DNA of 64,000 nt from Arthrobacter globiformis (lineage in GTDB: Bacteria; Actinomycetota; Actinomycetes; Actinomycetales; Micrococcaceae): the NCBI RefSeq assembly GCF_030815865.1, contig NZ_JAUSXI010000001.1, positions 2,418,001 to 2,482,000 on the forward strand, given 5' to 3'. A model generated the notes under the pieces. It did no database searches, had not been told where the DNA came from, and was given only the letters and a program-made list of their open reading frames with translations. Shown in pieces: positions 15,731-24,542 of the stretch (positions are counted from its first letter, which is position 1; each line of letters opens with the position of its first letter). A program made the position numbers and the translations under genes.

Positions 15731-17533
15731 TTAGGCCGTTTCGCCCCAGGCTTCGGAGAGACCATGTCCGAACCGGAGCAAAGGAGCGTCTGTATCGAAG
15801 GGAACATCCGTGCGGCTCGCTTCCACGGCTGCGGCAGATGCTGGCAAGTCGAAAGGCAGCTTTCCCCGCGGTGAGCGGCGTCCGAAAAGTACATCCAGCA
15901 CAGCCTTGTCCGAGGCGCCATAGTTAGCCACCACTGCGGCGGCTTCACCCAGGATCTCCGGAATCACGGCTGGGCGGTCAAGGTAGATGTCGACCACTGT
16001 GGGGACCCGGCGGCAGACGTCCAATATTCCTTGGAGTTCCTCGGCGCTGAATTCGAGGCGGCCGGCGTGGAAGAACTGCTCGAACGCGCCGTCTCGCTTC
16101 TCGAAGGGCGCCTTGACTCGCAGGAAGGCCACGTCCGCCTGCTCGAGGTTATCGGTGACGTCCGCGTAGTCCACGGCGACGGATTCGTCGATGCCGGGTG
16201 AGTAGAGCCGGGGCCGGCCGGCAAACGGCAGGAAAGGGGCATCGGTGCCGTTGGTGAGTACGGTGATGGACTTGCATTGGGCGCTGTATCCGGCCTCGAG
16301 AAAGTCGGAACGGGCCACGATGGTTTCCGCTTGGCTGGGATCCACGAACAAGTTGTCGAACAGGCCGAGAACGAATTTCTCCCGGAGGAGGCGCCGGGCC
16401 GATTCGTCGATGCGGGCCACGGTGATGCGTCCGGTTTCCACGAGCTCAACGATGAGCTCGGGGCAATGCTCGCCGCCGAACTGATCGACGCCGGCAAGCA
16501 GAGCCTTCTCGAGCCGCTCAAGTGGTGTGAGGTGCTCGATACCCCACGCCCTGGCTGCCTGTTTCTCGCCCCAAACCATGCTGTCATGGATCAAATTCCA
16601 GTCTGCACAGACGATGCCGTCGAAGCCGTACTTTTCGCGGAGGAGCCCGGTGATGATGCCCTTGTTGAAGGCGAATCCCACCTCCTCGTACTGGGTCCCG
16701 ACCGGCATGCCGTAATACGGCATGATCTGTGAGGTCCCCGCATCGAATGCCGCCTCGAATGGTCGCAGATGGTATTCGAAGTTCCGCCCTGGATACACCT
16801 GCTCCCGCCCATACGGGAAGTGCGCGTCCTCGCCGTCTTTTTGGGGTCCACCGCCAGGGAAGTGTTTGGTCATCGTTGCGACGCTATCGGGCCCCAGCTG
16901 ATCGGTCTGGAATCCCTGTATGTAAGCAGTGAGCATCCGGGAGGTCAGTTCTGCGTCTTCACCGAAGGTTCCGTTGATCCGCGCCCAGCGCGGTTCGGTG
17001 GCGAGATCGACCTGCGGATGGAGGGCGACCCGAATTCCCGTGGCGAGGTACTCCTGACGGGCGACGTCGGCGAACTGGCGCACGATCTCCTCGTCGCCGA
17101 TGGCTGCCAGGCCCAGCGTTTCCGGCCATTCGGAAAAGGGGCCTGCGGTGAAGCTTGCACCTGGATTGTCGGTAAACGCATGTCGCGGGTCGGTTGAAAG
17201 AGTCACGGGGATGCCCAGCCTGGTCTCGCGCGCCGCCGCCTGCAGCCGGTTGTGCCAGAGCGCCATCGTCTTCGGATCTGTGCTTCCGAGGACGTTGAAG
17301 TGGTTGATCTGCTTCTTGAGGATGAGCTCGGCTGTCGGCGGCAGGGCGTATTCGGTGCTCGCTCCGGCGAGGTCTCCGCCGTCTCCAATTTCTAGCATTT
17401 GGTGGAACATGAGCCCGGCCTTTTCCTCCAGGGTCATGCGTGTGAGGAGATCTTCCACGCGTTTCTCGACCGGCAGGCCGGAATCTTGGTAGGCGGGGTC
17501 GTCAACTGACGGCATTTCTGGGGTGTAGGTCAT
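15731..17533 (-). CDS. glycoside hydrolase family 3 protein
   Basis: A 600-aa protein from the ATG at 17533, where the longer frame overlaps the MFS gene and is rejected. It has the family 3 TIM barrel: LEEKAGLMFHQM start, KHFPGGGPQKDGED, and GFDGIVCADWN, whose Asp is the expected nucleophile (usually SDW). The C-terminal alpha/beta sandwich contains an AAAVVANYGASDKAVLDVL segment and LPFDLPAS. There is no signal peptide and no FnIII domain, so a cytoplasmic enzyme cleaving an imported glycoside is likely. It is 28 bp downstream of the MFS gene, consistent with import then hydrolysis. The sugar specificity is unknown. Confidence 0.9.
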   Translation of the reverse strand: MTYTPEMPSVDDPAYQDSGLPVEKRVEDLLTRMTLEEKAGLMFHQMLEIGDGGDLAGASTEYALPPTAELILKKQINHFNVLGSTDPKTMALWHNRLQAAARETRLGIPVTLSTDPRHAFTDNPGASFTAGPFSEWPETLGLAAIGDEEIVRQFADVARQEYLATGIRVALHPQVDLATEPRWARINGTFGEDAELTSRMLTAYIQGFQTDQLGPDSVATMTKHFPGGGPQKDGEDAHFPYGREQVYPGRNFEYHLRPFEAAFDAGTSQIMPYYGMPVGTQYEEVGFAFNKGIITGLLREKYGFDGIVCADWNLIHDSMVWGEKQAARAWGIEHLTPLERLEKALLAGVDQFGGEHCPELIVELVETGRITVARIDESARRLLREKFVLGLFDNLFVDPSQAETIVARSDFLEAGYSAQCKSITVLTNGTDAPFLPFAGRPRLYSPGIDESVAVDYADVTDNLEQADVAFLRVKAPFEKRDGAFEQFFHAGRLEFSAEELQGILDVCRRVPTVVDIYLDRPAVIPEILGEAAAVVANYGASDKAVLDVLFGRRSPRGKLPFDLPASAAAVEASRTDVPFDTDAPLLRFGHGLSEAWGETA

Positions 17534-17561
17534 GAAAGGTCTTCCGTATTTTGAGGTGGCG

Positions 17562-18812
17562 TCAGCGGGAACCGCGGACGAATTTGACGGCCAGGGCTCC
17601 CAAGAGGGCAAAAACCGCTGCGCAAAGGTAGAGGGCCGTGAAGTCTTCAGCCCCGAGCACGGCAAAGAGGGCAGCGGCGAATGCGGGGGCAACAGACTGG
17701 GGCAGGGCGTTGGCGATGTTGAAGACTCCGAGATCCTTGCCGGACTCTGCGCTGTTTGGAAGAACGTCCGTGACGAGGGCAAGGTCTACTGACATGTGGA
17801 CTCCGATGCCGAGGCCTACGACTGCGACGCCAACGTGGAACATGCCAAGGTCCTGCGAGAAGGCGATGAAGGGGAAACCGATGGCGGCGATAACGGTTGC
17901 GAGGGCAACGAAGATCTTCCTTCGTCCGGATTTGTCCGAGAGGTAGCCGCCTCCAGCGGAGCCGACGAGGATGCCGGCCACGAGGACAACGGAGGCAGTG
18001 GCAACGGCAGGGGCGACGGTTTCGTTGGTGAAGCCGAACCGGTTGATCAGCAGGAACGACTGGTAGGTCAGCAGGGTCATCCATGCAAGAACAATCAGGA
18101 ACCGGCTGACCCAGGCCCAAGCGAAGTCCGGGTTCTTGATGGGGTTGACCCAGAAAGTCGTGAGGAAGTCACGTACGCCGAAGCGTTGCGGCTTGTGGGT
18201 TGCGGGGGTTTCCTTGAGCAATGGTGCGAAGACCGCGACGAGGAACAGCCCGATAGCGGCTGGTGCCAGGAACATCAGAATCGTGCTGCCCGAGAACCAG
18301 GCAGCGACGTAGGCCGCCCCGGCCAAAGCGGCGTAGTTGCATACCCCGGTGACGCCGGCGACACGGCCCCGCTGCTGCTGGGGGACGTAGTCGGCAAGCA
18401 CGGCGGTGAGGGATGCAATGGCGGCGTTGTAGGCCAGCTGGGCGATGCACCAGCCAACGAGGATCACCGGAATCTCTGAGGCCAGTCCAATGACTGCAAC
18501 TGCTGCAGTTCCGGCGATCATTCCGCCGACAAAGTATGTTCGGCGCTTACCGAACCTGGAGCGGGAACGGTCAGAGAGCCTTCCGAAAAAGGGGTTTCCG
18601 AAAAGCGCGAAAAGCCCGGCGATGGCAGTAATTGATCCGTACACGGAGACGGCATCGTCGGGACGGATTTCACGGACCCTGATCGAAACTGTCACCAGCG
18701 CCGGCGCGTAGACCGCGAGCCACAGCCCGAGGTTAGCCACCGCCAGCATCGCGATGAATCCGGCACTTCGGGCTTTGATCGGGGACGTTGCCGAGAGGGT
18801 TTCTGAGGCCAC
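17562..18812 (-). CDS. MFS transporter (GPH-like cation symporter type)
   Basis: A 416-aa twelve-helix transporter with the loop 2-3 motif GRLSDRSRSRFGKRRTYF, strongly like the glycoside-pentoside-hexuronide symporter signature, and GGYLSDKSGRRK in the second half. The start is a GTG at 18812 with AAGGAG six bases upstream; the TTG at 18827 lies on that ribosome site and is unlikely. It forms a unit with the GH3 glycosidase and faces a TetR gene. It probably imports a glycoside. Confidence 0.88.
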   Translation of the reverse strand: MASETLSATSPIKARSAGFIAMLAVANLGLWLAVYAPALVTVSIRVREIRPDDAVSVYGSITAIAGLFALFGNPFFGRLSDRSRSRFGKRRTYFVGGMIAGTAAVAVIGLASEIPVILVGWCIAQLAYNAAIASLTAVLADYVPQQQRGRVAGVTGVCNYAALAGAAYVAAWFSGSTILMFLAPAAIGLFLVAVFAPLLKETPATHKPQRFGVRDFLTTFWVNPIKNPDFAWAWVSRFLIVLAWMTLLTYQSFLLINRFGFTNETVAPAVATASVVLVAGILVGSAGGGYLSDKSGRRKIFVALATVIAAIGFPFIAFSQDLGMFHVGVAVVGLGIGVHMSVDLALVTDVLPNSAESGKDLGVFNIANALPQSVAPAFAAALFAVLGAEDFTALYLCAAVFALLGALAVKFVRGSR

Positions 18813-18880
18813 GGGGCTCTCCTTCAAGTGTGACCGCGCTCATACGCGGAAGCTATGAACAAAACCTTATACCGAATCCA

Positions 18881-18892
18881 TACCAAATGGTA
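18881..18892. promoter_or_regulatory. candidate TetR operator
   Basis: The TACCA-AA-TGGTA inverted repeat (perfect 5-bp arms) lies in the 167-bp divergent gap between the MFS gene and the TetR gene. A further TTGGTA half-site is near 18905 and a TACCG half-site at about 18870. This spacing of half-sites is typical for TetR autoregulation. Confidence 0.5.
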
Positions 18893-18979
18893 GGTGTTCA
18901 GCGATTGGTAGCGCATTTTTTACAATCCGCCCGTTACGCCTCGCTTGCACAGGCCGTGCGTATGCTGATGGGGTGACCA

Positions 18980-19594
18980 GTGAAATTGAGGAAAAACCGG
19001 GGTCGCGGGCCGTATGCACCAGGGCTTGCAGCGCGATCGAAGATATTGCAAGGGGCGGCCCAGCTTTTCGGTCAGCGGGGCTACAGGGGAGCCTCGCTCG
19101 ACGAGATCGCCAAGGCGTCAGACATCAGCAAGCAGGGTCTGCTCCACCACTTCCCCAACAAGAAGAGCCTGCTCGTGGCTGTGTTGAAATACCGTGACGA
19201 CGTCGACCTTGAGGCATGGCCCGAGGAGGAGGCCCTCGTAGGGACGGCCATTCTCGACGTGTGGGACCGGGTTGTCGAACGGAACATCGAGATCATGGGT
19301 TTGGTCCGGCTTTCGCACGTCCTGTGCGCAGAATCCTCGGAGGCGGAGCACCCTGCCCGCGAATTCTTTCTCGAGCACTTCAGGCTCGGCCATGCGATGC
19401 TGCTGAATGCATTCAATGCCGGCGTACAGGCAGGAAAGCTGCGTCCTGAGCTGAACTACGACGTAATCTCCAGGCAGGTTATTGCCATGCTCGAAGGGCT
19501 TGAAAACCAATGGCTCGTCGACCCTGACAACGTGGACATCGTGGCCCTCTTCCACGCGTACACTCAGCAACTGCGCCAAGATATCCTCGCCTGA
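18980..19594 (+). CDS. TetR/AcrR-family transcriptional regulator
   Basis: A 204-aa repressor. The N-terminal HTH covers about residues 13-60 with GASLDEIAKASDISKQGLLHHF and the following helix FPNKKSLLVAVL. The C-terminal ligand domain is of the general TetR type. The GTG at 18980 is accepted, giving a basic N terminus. It is divergent from the MFS-GH3 unit, and probably represses it until a glycoside or aglycone is present (inference). Confidence 0.9.
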   Translation: MKLRKNRGRGPYAPGLAARSKILQGAAQLFGQRGYRGASLDEIAKASDISKQGLLHHFPNKKSLLVAVLKYRDDVDLEAWPEEEALVGTAILDVWDRVVERNIEIMGLVRLSHVLCAESSEAEHPAREFFLEHFRLGHAMLLNAFNAGVQAGKLRPELNYDVISRQVIAMLEGLENQWLVDPDNVDIVALFHAYTQQLRQDILA

Positions 19595-19639
19595 GTTTTG
19601 CTCGTCGCGGTACGGCTTGAAGTCGTCCTGCAGGTGGCG

Positions 19640-19900
19640 GCCGAAGTTGGTCTATGCGGACCCGTCCGGCGCCGTATTTGTTGCGGAGGTCGAAGTGATG
19701 ACGCTCAGGCCGAAGGCCCGCGAGGCTGCCTCGCTGTTCGTCGAAGTGACTTTGCTCCCTGCTTTCCCACGTCGCCGGGTCCCCGTCGTCGTACCGGCCT
19801 CGCGCAACACGCCACTGCCTGAGGTGGTCAGCATTCGGGCGATCAATTGGGCTGGTATTAAAGCTGCGATCGAACACCTCCTGGTCCTTGGACACCCGAC
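19640..19900 (+). pseudogene. LacI-family regulator remnant
   Basis: One frame reads a LacI-type sugar-sensing core: VPVVV at the strand before the hinge loop, then LPEVVSIRAINWAGIKAAIE and HLLVLGH, matching the family's NWAGGxAATEHLxxLGHRRI segment. There is no HTH and no intact C-terminal domain, and no good start, and the frame stops at 19958. The 458-bp gap between the TetR and MFS genes holds nothing else recognisable. The identification rests on one motif. Confidence 0.5.
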
Positions 19901-20052
19901 GCGATTTGGCCCAGGTGTGGACGGTTATTGGGGCGGGCACGCACTCGGGGCCTCCTAGCCCAGGAAGCTGCTTGACGATTGTTTGATAGAGGAGGAACCA
20001 CCGTCCCGAGTTCAAGGGAGCGCGATACACATGGTGCAAGCGTTCCTTCGAG

Positions 20053-21216
20053 CTATCGTATGGTTCTTCGTGCGAGCCATGTCAGGATGAGCACGGCGGT
20101 CGAGGCGGTACCAACTGCTGCGGCGACGGACACAATTGCCGCGGTAAGTCCGAGAGGAGTCACCAGCATGCCGATGAGGATTACGGCGATCCCAGAGATG
20201 CTGTAACCCCAGGCGTTGAGCCTGCCCAGAACAGCCCGCTGTTCGACAGCTGATGCGTGATCTCGCACTATTGTGAGGGCGGTGACTTGTCCCAGTCCCT
20301 GAGATGCACCACTAGACGCAGCCGCAGCAAAGAGTGCTGGAACATCAACACTGAGAACGCCGTACGCCAACAGCGCCAAGGACAGAAGTCCCATCAACGA
20401 ACCGCTCACGGCCAGCCCCAGAGTACCGAGGATCTTTGCCAGCAGTTGGGCTGAAGCTGCACCTCCAAAAATAATTGCTATCAGCGCGCCGGCGACCATC
20501 GAATCGACATCGCCCAACTGCTGCTTCAGATACGTCGAACCCAGACCCATGAATATGGCACACGTGATTCCCGTGGACATCAATACCAGGGTTGCGGTGC
20601 GGATCGCCGGCTGGCACGTTTGCTGCGGCCTATGGTCCTTTGACTCGGTCATACCAGCCATGGAAGCGGCGCAATCGAGTCTCGCCAGTGGGCGTGACCG
20701 TATGACGACAAAACTCGCCATTAACAGGGCGACAGCCTCGGCAGCAAAGACGGCACGGTAATGGGCGGGAAATATTGTTCCAGCGCTGCCGCCCAAGACC
20801 GGCCCTAGGGCGAGCCCCGCCGAGAAGGAAAAGCCAGCGACCATTGGTCCGTCCAGATGTCCTTCGGCCTTACGTAGTCGCGCGATCGCCACCGCTCCAC
20901 ACGAGAGCAGCACTGCGATAGATATACCGGTAATGAACCTCGCGATGGCCAGGATGACCGGGCTCGAGGCCAGGGCGAAGAGCAGGGCGGCGAGTGCGCC
21001 GACCGCGGTGGCGCTCGCTAGCGCCCTTCTCCACCCGATCCTGTCGACGTAGCGACTTAATCCCAACAGCCCGACGACGACTCCGCCTTGGTAGGCGGAG
21101 AACAGCAATGTGGTTGTCCTCGCGTCAAAGCCCATCTCGAGCTCCCACATTGCGAACAGCGGGGATGGCATATTTGACAGAAGGAACACACAGACAGCAA
21201 CAACGGCAATGTTCAT
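20053..21216 (-). CDS. MFS transporter
   Basis: A twelve-helix transporter of about 387 aa from the ATG at 21216, which falls immediately before the first membrane helix; an ATG at 21294 would add 26 residues without a clear ribosome site. Visible features are LSRYVDRIGWRRALA (loop 2-3) and GPVLGGSAGTIF (helix 5). It resembles drug-resistance or arabinose-efflux-like members. It is a single gene between the LacI remnant and the aldehyde dehydrogenase; the substrate is unknown. Confidence 0.82.
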   Translation of the reverse strand: MNIAVVAVCVFLLSNMPSPLFAMWELEMGFDARTTTLLFSAYQGGVVVGLLGLSRYVDRIGWRRALASATAVGALAALLFALASSPVILAIARFITGISIAVLLSCGAVAIARLRKAEGHLDGPMVAGFSFSAGLALGPVLGGSAGTIFPAHYRAVFAAEAVALLMASFVVIRSRPLARLDCAASMAGMTESKDHRPQQTCQPAIRTATLVLMSTGITCAIFMGLGSTYLKQQLGDVDSMVAGALIAIIFGGAASAQLLAKILGTLGLAVSGSLMGLLSLALLAYGVLSVDVPALFAAAASSGASQGLGQVTALTIVRDHASAVEQRAVLGRLNAWGYSISGIAVILIGMLVTPLGLTAAIVSVAAAVGTASTAVLILTWLARRTIR

Positions 21217-21393
21217 AAGTGGTTTTTCATCTACTGTCTGGTGGCACGGGGTTACACACAGCTTTGGCACCTTGTACGGGCCAATGCACACCAATCGAAC
21301 GGTACCTAGAAGACCTGCGTGTGAGGTTTAGCCGCTCACGTGGCGATCCCGTCGTCGCCGGCTGCTACACGATCTGCGGGCTTTACCACACTG

Positions 21394-22896
21394 CTAATCG
21401 GCGTGGGGGTCGTTGATGCCGATGTATTGGGTGGTGGTGTATTCGGTGATGCCTTCGGTGCCGCCTTCGCGGCCCAGCCCGGACTGCTTGACGCCGCCGA
21501 AGGGTGCTGCGGCGTTGGAGATGACGCCGGCGTTGAAGCCGACCATCCCGAAGTCGATTTGTTCGGCCACGCGTAGGAGCCGGTTGAAATCCTTGCTGTA
21601 GAGGTAGGAGGCGAGACCGTATTCGCTGGCGTTGGCCAGGCGGATGGCGTCTTCTTCGGTGGTGAAGGTGGTGACGGGGGCGACCGGGCCGAAGATTTCC
21701 TGGCGGAGGATTTCGGCGTCGTTGGGGACGTTGCCCAGGACTGTGGGCTGGTAGAAGTAGCCGGGCCCGTCCACGGGTGCGCCGCCGGTGATGGCGGTGG
21801 CTCCGGCGTCGACGGCGGCACTGACGAGGGCGTGGACGTCGTCGCGGGCGCCGGCGTCGATCAGGGGTCCGACCTGGGTGGCGGGTTCGGTGCCGCGGCC
21901 GGTGGCCAGGGTACCCATCGCAGCGGCGAACTTGGCAGTGAACTCGGCGGCGACGGATTCCTGGACGAGGAAGCGGTTGGCGGCGGTGCAGGCTTCGCCC
22001 ATGTTTCGCATTTTGGCGGCCATGGCCCCTTCGACGGCGTTGTCCAGGTCGGCGTCCTCGAACACGATGAACGGGGCGTTCCCGCCGAGTTCCATGGAGG
22101 TGCGCAGGACGTTGCCGGCGGCGTCGGCCATCAGGTGTTTGCCGACGGGGGTGGAGCCGGTGAAGGAGACCTTCCGCAACCGGGAGTCCTTGAGCAGGGG
22201 TCCGGAGATCCCGGAGGCGCTGGCGGAGGCGACGACGTTGAGGACGCCGGCGGGCAGGCCGGCGTCGAGCATGGTCTGCGCGAAGTACTGCGCGGTGAGC
22301 GGGGTGAGTTTGGCGGGTTTCAGGACCATGGTGCAGCCGGCGGCGATGGCGGGGGAGACTTTCCGGGTGGCCATGGCGAGGGGGAAGTTCCAGGGGGTGA
22401 TGAGCAGGCAGGGCCCGACGGGTTTGTGCTGGACGAGGATCTTGTTTTTGCCCTCGGGGGTGGTGAGGTAGCGGCCGTAGTCGCGGACGGCTTCCTCGGA
22501 GAACCAGCGCAGGAACTCGGCACCGTAGGTGACTTCGCCGCGGGCTTCGGCCAGGGGTTTGCCCATTTCCAGGGTCATGAGCAGCGCGAAGTCCTCGGCA
22601 CGCTCGGTGACCAGGTCGAAGGCGCGCCGCAGGATCTCGGCCCGGACCCGGGGCGCCGTCCGCGCCCAGGAAGCCTGGACGGAGTCCGCTGCGTCGAGCG
22701 CGGCGATAGCGTCCTGACTGGTGGCCGAGGCGAGGGTGGCGAGTACCTCCCCGGTGGCTGGGTCGTGGACGTCGAACGTGCCGCCGTCGGACGCGTCCCG
22801 CCACTGCCCGTTGATGAGCAGGCCGGTGGGGACGGACGCGAGGAGCGCCGCTTCACGCGCCGGTGAAACGGTGGGGGAAATCTCAGAAAGGGTCAT
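21394..22896 (-). CDS. gabD: NAD(P)-dependent succinate-semialdehyde-type dehydrogenase
   Basis: A 500-aa aldehyde dehydrogenase with FTGSTPVGKHLM (cofactor), MELGGNAPFIVFEDADL (catalytic Glu), a GEACTAANRFLV segment holding the catalytic Cys, and EEIFGPV-like EIFGPVAPV. The carboxy-terminal GLGREGGTEGITEYTTTQY is typical of the GabD/succinate-semialdehyde branch. It is the distal gene of the meta-cleavage cluster; aldolase HpaI produces pyruvate plus succinic semialdehyde, which this enzyme would oxidise to succinate. GC content is very high and creates long false frames on the other strand. Confidence 0.9.
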   Translation of the reverse strand: MTLSEISPTVSPAREAALLASVPTGLLINGQWRDASDGGTFDVHDPATGEVLATLASATSQDAIAALDAADSVQASWARTAPRVRAEILRRAFDLVTERAEDFALLMTLEMGKPLAEARGEVTYGAEFLRWFSEEAVRDYGRYLTTPEGKNKILVQHKPVGPCLLITPWNFPLAMATRKVSPAIAAGCTMVLKPAKLTPLTAQYFAQTMLDAGLPAGVLNVVASASASGISGPLLKDSRLRKVSFTGSTPVGKHLMADAAGNVLRTSMELGGNAPFIVFEDADLDNAVEGAMAAKMRNMGEACTAANRFLVQESVAAEFTAKFAAAMGTLATGRGTEPATQVGPLIDAGARDDVHALVSAAVDAGATAITGGAPVDGPGYFYQPTVLGNVPNDAEILRQEIFGPVAPVTTFTTEEDAIRLANASEYGLASYLYSKDFNRLLRVAEQIDFGMVGFNAGVISNAAAPFGGVKQSGLGREGGTEGITEYTTTQYIGINDPHAD

Positions 22897-22923
22897 GGAA
22901 AAAGTCCTTACGCTTGTTGGCTG

Positions 22924-23739
22924 TCAGTAGCTGGCGGGGGTGTCGCCGTCGGATGGGTGGATGTATTCGGCGGCGAGTGCTTCGGAGCCGCGGGCGAGGA
23001 GGGCGACGTCGGCGCCCACCAGGATGAAGTCGGCCCCGTTGTCGAGGTAGTGGCGGGCGGTGTCCGGGGCGAAGGCGTTCACGCCGGCGGGTTTGCCGGC
23101 CGTTTTTGCGGCGGCGAGGCAGTGTTCGACGGCGGCGCGCACCTCGGGGTGTTCCTGCTGGCCGAGCAGCCCCATCGAGGCGGCGAGATCGGAGGGCCCC
23201 ACGAAGATGGCGTCCACGCCGTCGACCTTCAGGATGTCCGCCACCGACTCGACGGCAGCGGTCGATTCGATCTGGACGGTGACGCTGACCGTCTCCGCCG
23301 CCCGGGCGAGGTAGTCCGGAACACGGTTCCAGCGGGCGGCGCGGGCCAGCGCGGAGCCGACGCCGCGGACCCCGTGCGGCGGGTAGCGGGTGGCAGCCAC
23401 CGCGGCCTCCGCCTCGGCCACGGAGTTGACCATAGGGACCAGCAGGTTCTGCACGCCAAGGTCAAGGTACTGCTTGATCAGCACGGTGTCGTTCACCGGC
23501 GGCCTCACCAAAACCTGCACGGGGTAGCCGTGGATGGCCTGGAGCTGGGCGAGGATGGATTCGAGCCCGTTGGGGCTGTGTTCGGCGTCCACCAGGAGCC
23601 AGTCCAGGCCGGACCCGGCGCAGAGCTCGGCGATCAGCGGGCTGCCGGAGCAGACCCACATCCCTGCCAGCGGCCTGCCTGCTTTACCGTGTTGATTGCG
23701 CAGCGCGGACCGGAAGGTGTCGTCTACTCGAAGCGGCAT
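22924..23739 (-). CDS. hpaI: HpcH/HpaI family aldolase
   Basis: A 271-aa class II metal-dependent aldolase with LAGMWVCSGSPLIAELCAGSG, LDWLLVDAEHSPNG, and IFVGPSDLAASMG, the family's His/Glu/Asp metal and substrate elements. In the homoprotocatechuate path HpaI splits 4-hydroxy-2-oxoheptane-1,7-dioate to pyruvate and succinic semialdehyde. It overlaps the end of the hydratase gene by 16 bp and precedes the semialdehyde dehydrogenase, exactly the order of reactions. Confidence 0.9.
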   Translation of the reverse strand: MPLRVDDTFRSALRNQHGKAGRPLAGMWVCSGSPLIAELCAGSGLDWLLVDAEHSPNGLESILAQLQAIHGYPVQVLVRPPVNDTVLIKQYLDLGVQNLLVPMVNSVAEAEAAVAATRYPPHGVRGVGSALARAARWNRVPDYLARAAETVSVTVQIESTAAVESVADILKVDGVDAIFVGPSDLAASMGLLGQQEHPEVRAAVEHCLAAAKTAGKPAGVNAFAPDTARHYLDNGADFILVGADVALLARGSEALAAEYIHPSDGDTPASY

Positions 23740-24542
23740 GTGACAGTCCCCAGGGGTCCGTAGTCGGCGTGGACGGTGTCGCCCTTGTACACCCAGAGCG
23801 GGCGGGTGAAGGAGCCCGCCAGGATGATGTCGCCGGCTTTCATGGCGTCCCCGTGCGCGGCGATCTTGTTGGCCAGCCAGTGCACGCCGTTGGCCGGGTG
23901 GTCCAGGACGCCGGCGGCCACGCCGGTTTCCTCCACGGTCTGGTTCTTATACAGGATCGCGGAGACCCAGCGGAGGTCGACGGCGTCCGGCTTCACCGGG
24001 CGGCCGCCCACCACCATGGCGCCCATGGCGGCGTTGTCGGAGATGGTGTCCACGATGGTCCGGCCCTCCATCTCGATCCGGGAGTCCAGGATTTCGAGGG
24101 CCGGGACCACGTAGTCGGTGGCGTTCAGGACGTCGAAGATGGTGCAGCCGGGGCCCTTGAGCCCGTCCTTCAGGACGAACGCCAGTTCCACCTCCACACG
24201 GGGATGGGTGTATTTGTCCCACTCCACGGAGCAGCCGGTTTCCAGCACCATGTCATCAAAAATGGCACCGTAGTCCGGTTCGGTGATGCCGGTGGCAGCC
24301 TGCATGGTCCTGGACGTGAGGCCGATCTTGCGCCCCACCAGGGTCCGGCCGGCGTCCTCGTTGCGGCGCCGCCACAGCTGCTGCACCGCGTAGGAGTCCT
24401 CCACCGTCATCTCCGGGTAGCGGGCAGTCAGGCGGGGCACAGGGGTGCGGGTCCGGCCGGCCTCCACCAGCTCATCCGCAATCACCTCGATCGTCTTGTC
24501 ATCCAACGCTCCGGTGCTGGATGCGCTTGCAGGATTAGTCAA
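23724..24542 (-). CDS. hpaH: 2-oxo-hept-4-ene-1,7-dioate hydratase (HpaH/MhpD-like)
   Basis: A 272-aa hydratase of the FAH/MhpD superfamily. It shows VGRKIGLTSRTMQAATGI, EVELAFVLKDGLKGPG (metal-binding acidic residues) and ILAGSFTRPLWVYKGD. The start is the TTG at 24542, which overlaps the stop of the preceding gene (TTGA) and follows AAGGGGG. It adds water to the dienoate produced by decarboxylation of the ring-cleavage product, and hands it to HpaI. An assignment to the related 2-keto-4-pentenoate hydratases cannot be excluded. Confidence 0.88.
   Translation of the reverse strand: MTNPASASSTGALDDKTIEVIADELVEAGRTRTPVPRLTARYPEMTVEDSYAVQQLWRRRNEDAGRTLVGRKIGLTSRTMQAATGITEPDYGAIFDDMVLETGCSVEWDKYTHPRVEVELAFVLKDGLKGPGCTIFDVLNATDYVVPALEILDSRIEMEGRTIVDTISDNAAMGAMVVGGRPVKPDAVDLRWVSAILYKNQTVEETGVAAGVLDHPANGVHWLANKIAAHGDAMKAGDIILAGSFTRPLWVYKGDTVHADYGPLGTVTCRFE

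Noticed and set aside
17796-18479. 227-aa acidic plus-strand frame
   Set aside because: Antisense shadow of the MFS transporter gene.
21383-22804. 473-aa Arg-rich minus-strand frame
   Set aside because: Frame-shifted reading of the aldehyde dehydrogenase; Arg/Pro/His composition is characteristic of a shadow frame.
21832-22866. 344-aa Gly/Asp/Val-rich frame on the plus strand
   Set aside because: It is the antisense shadow of the very GC-rich aldehyde dehydrogenase gene; composition is biased and no fold or motif is visible.
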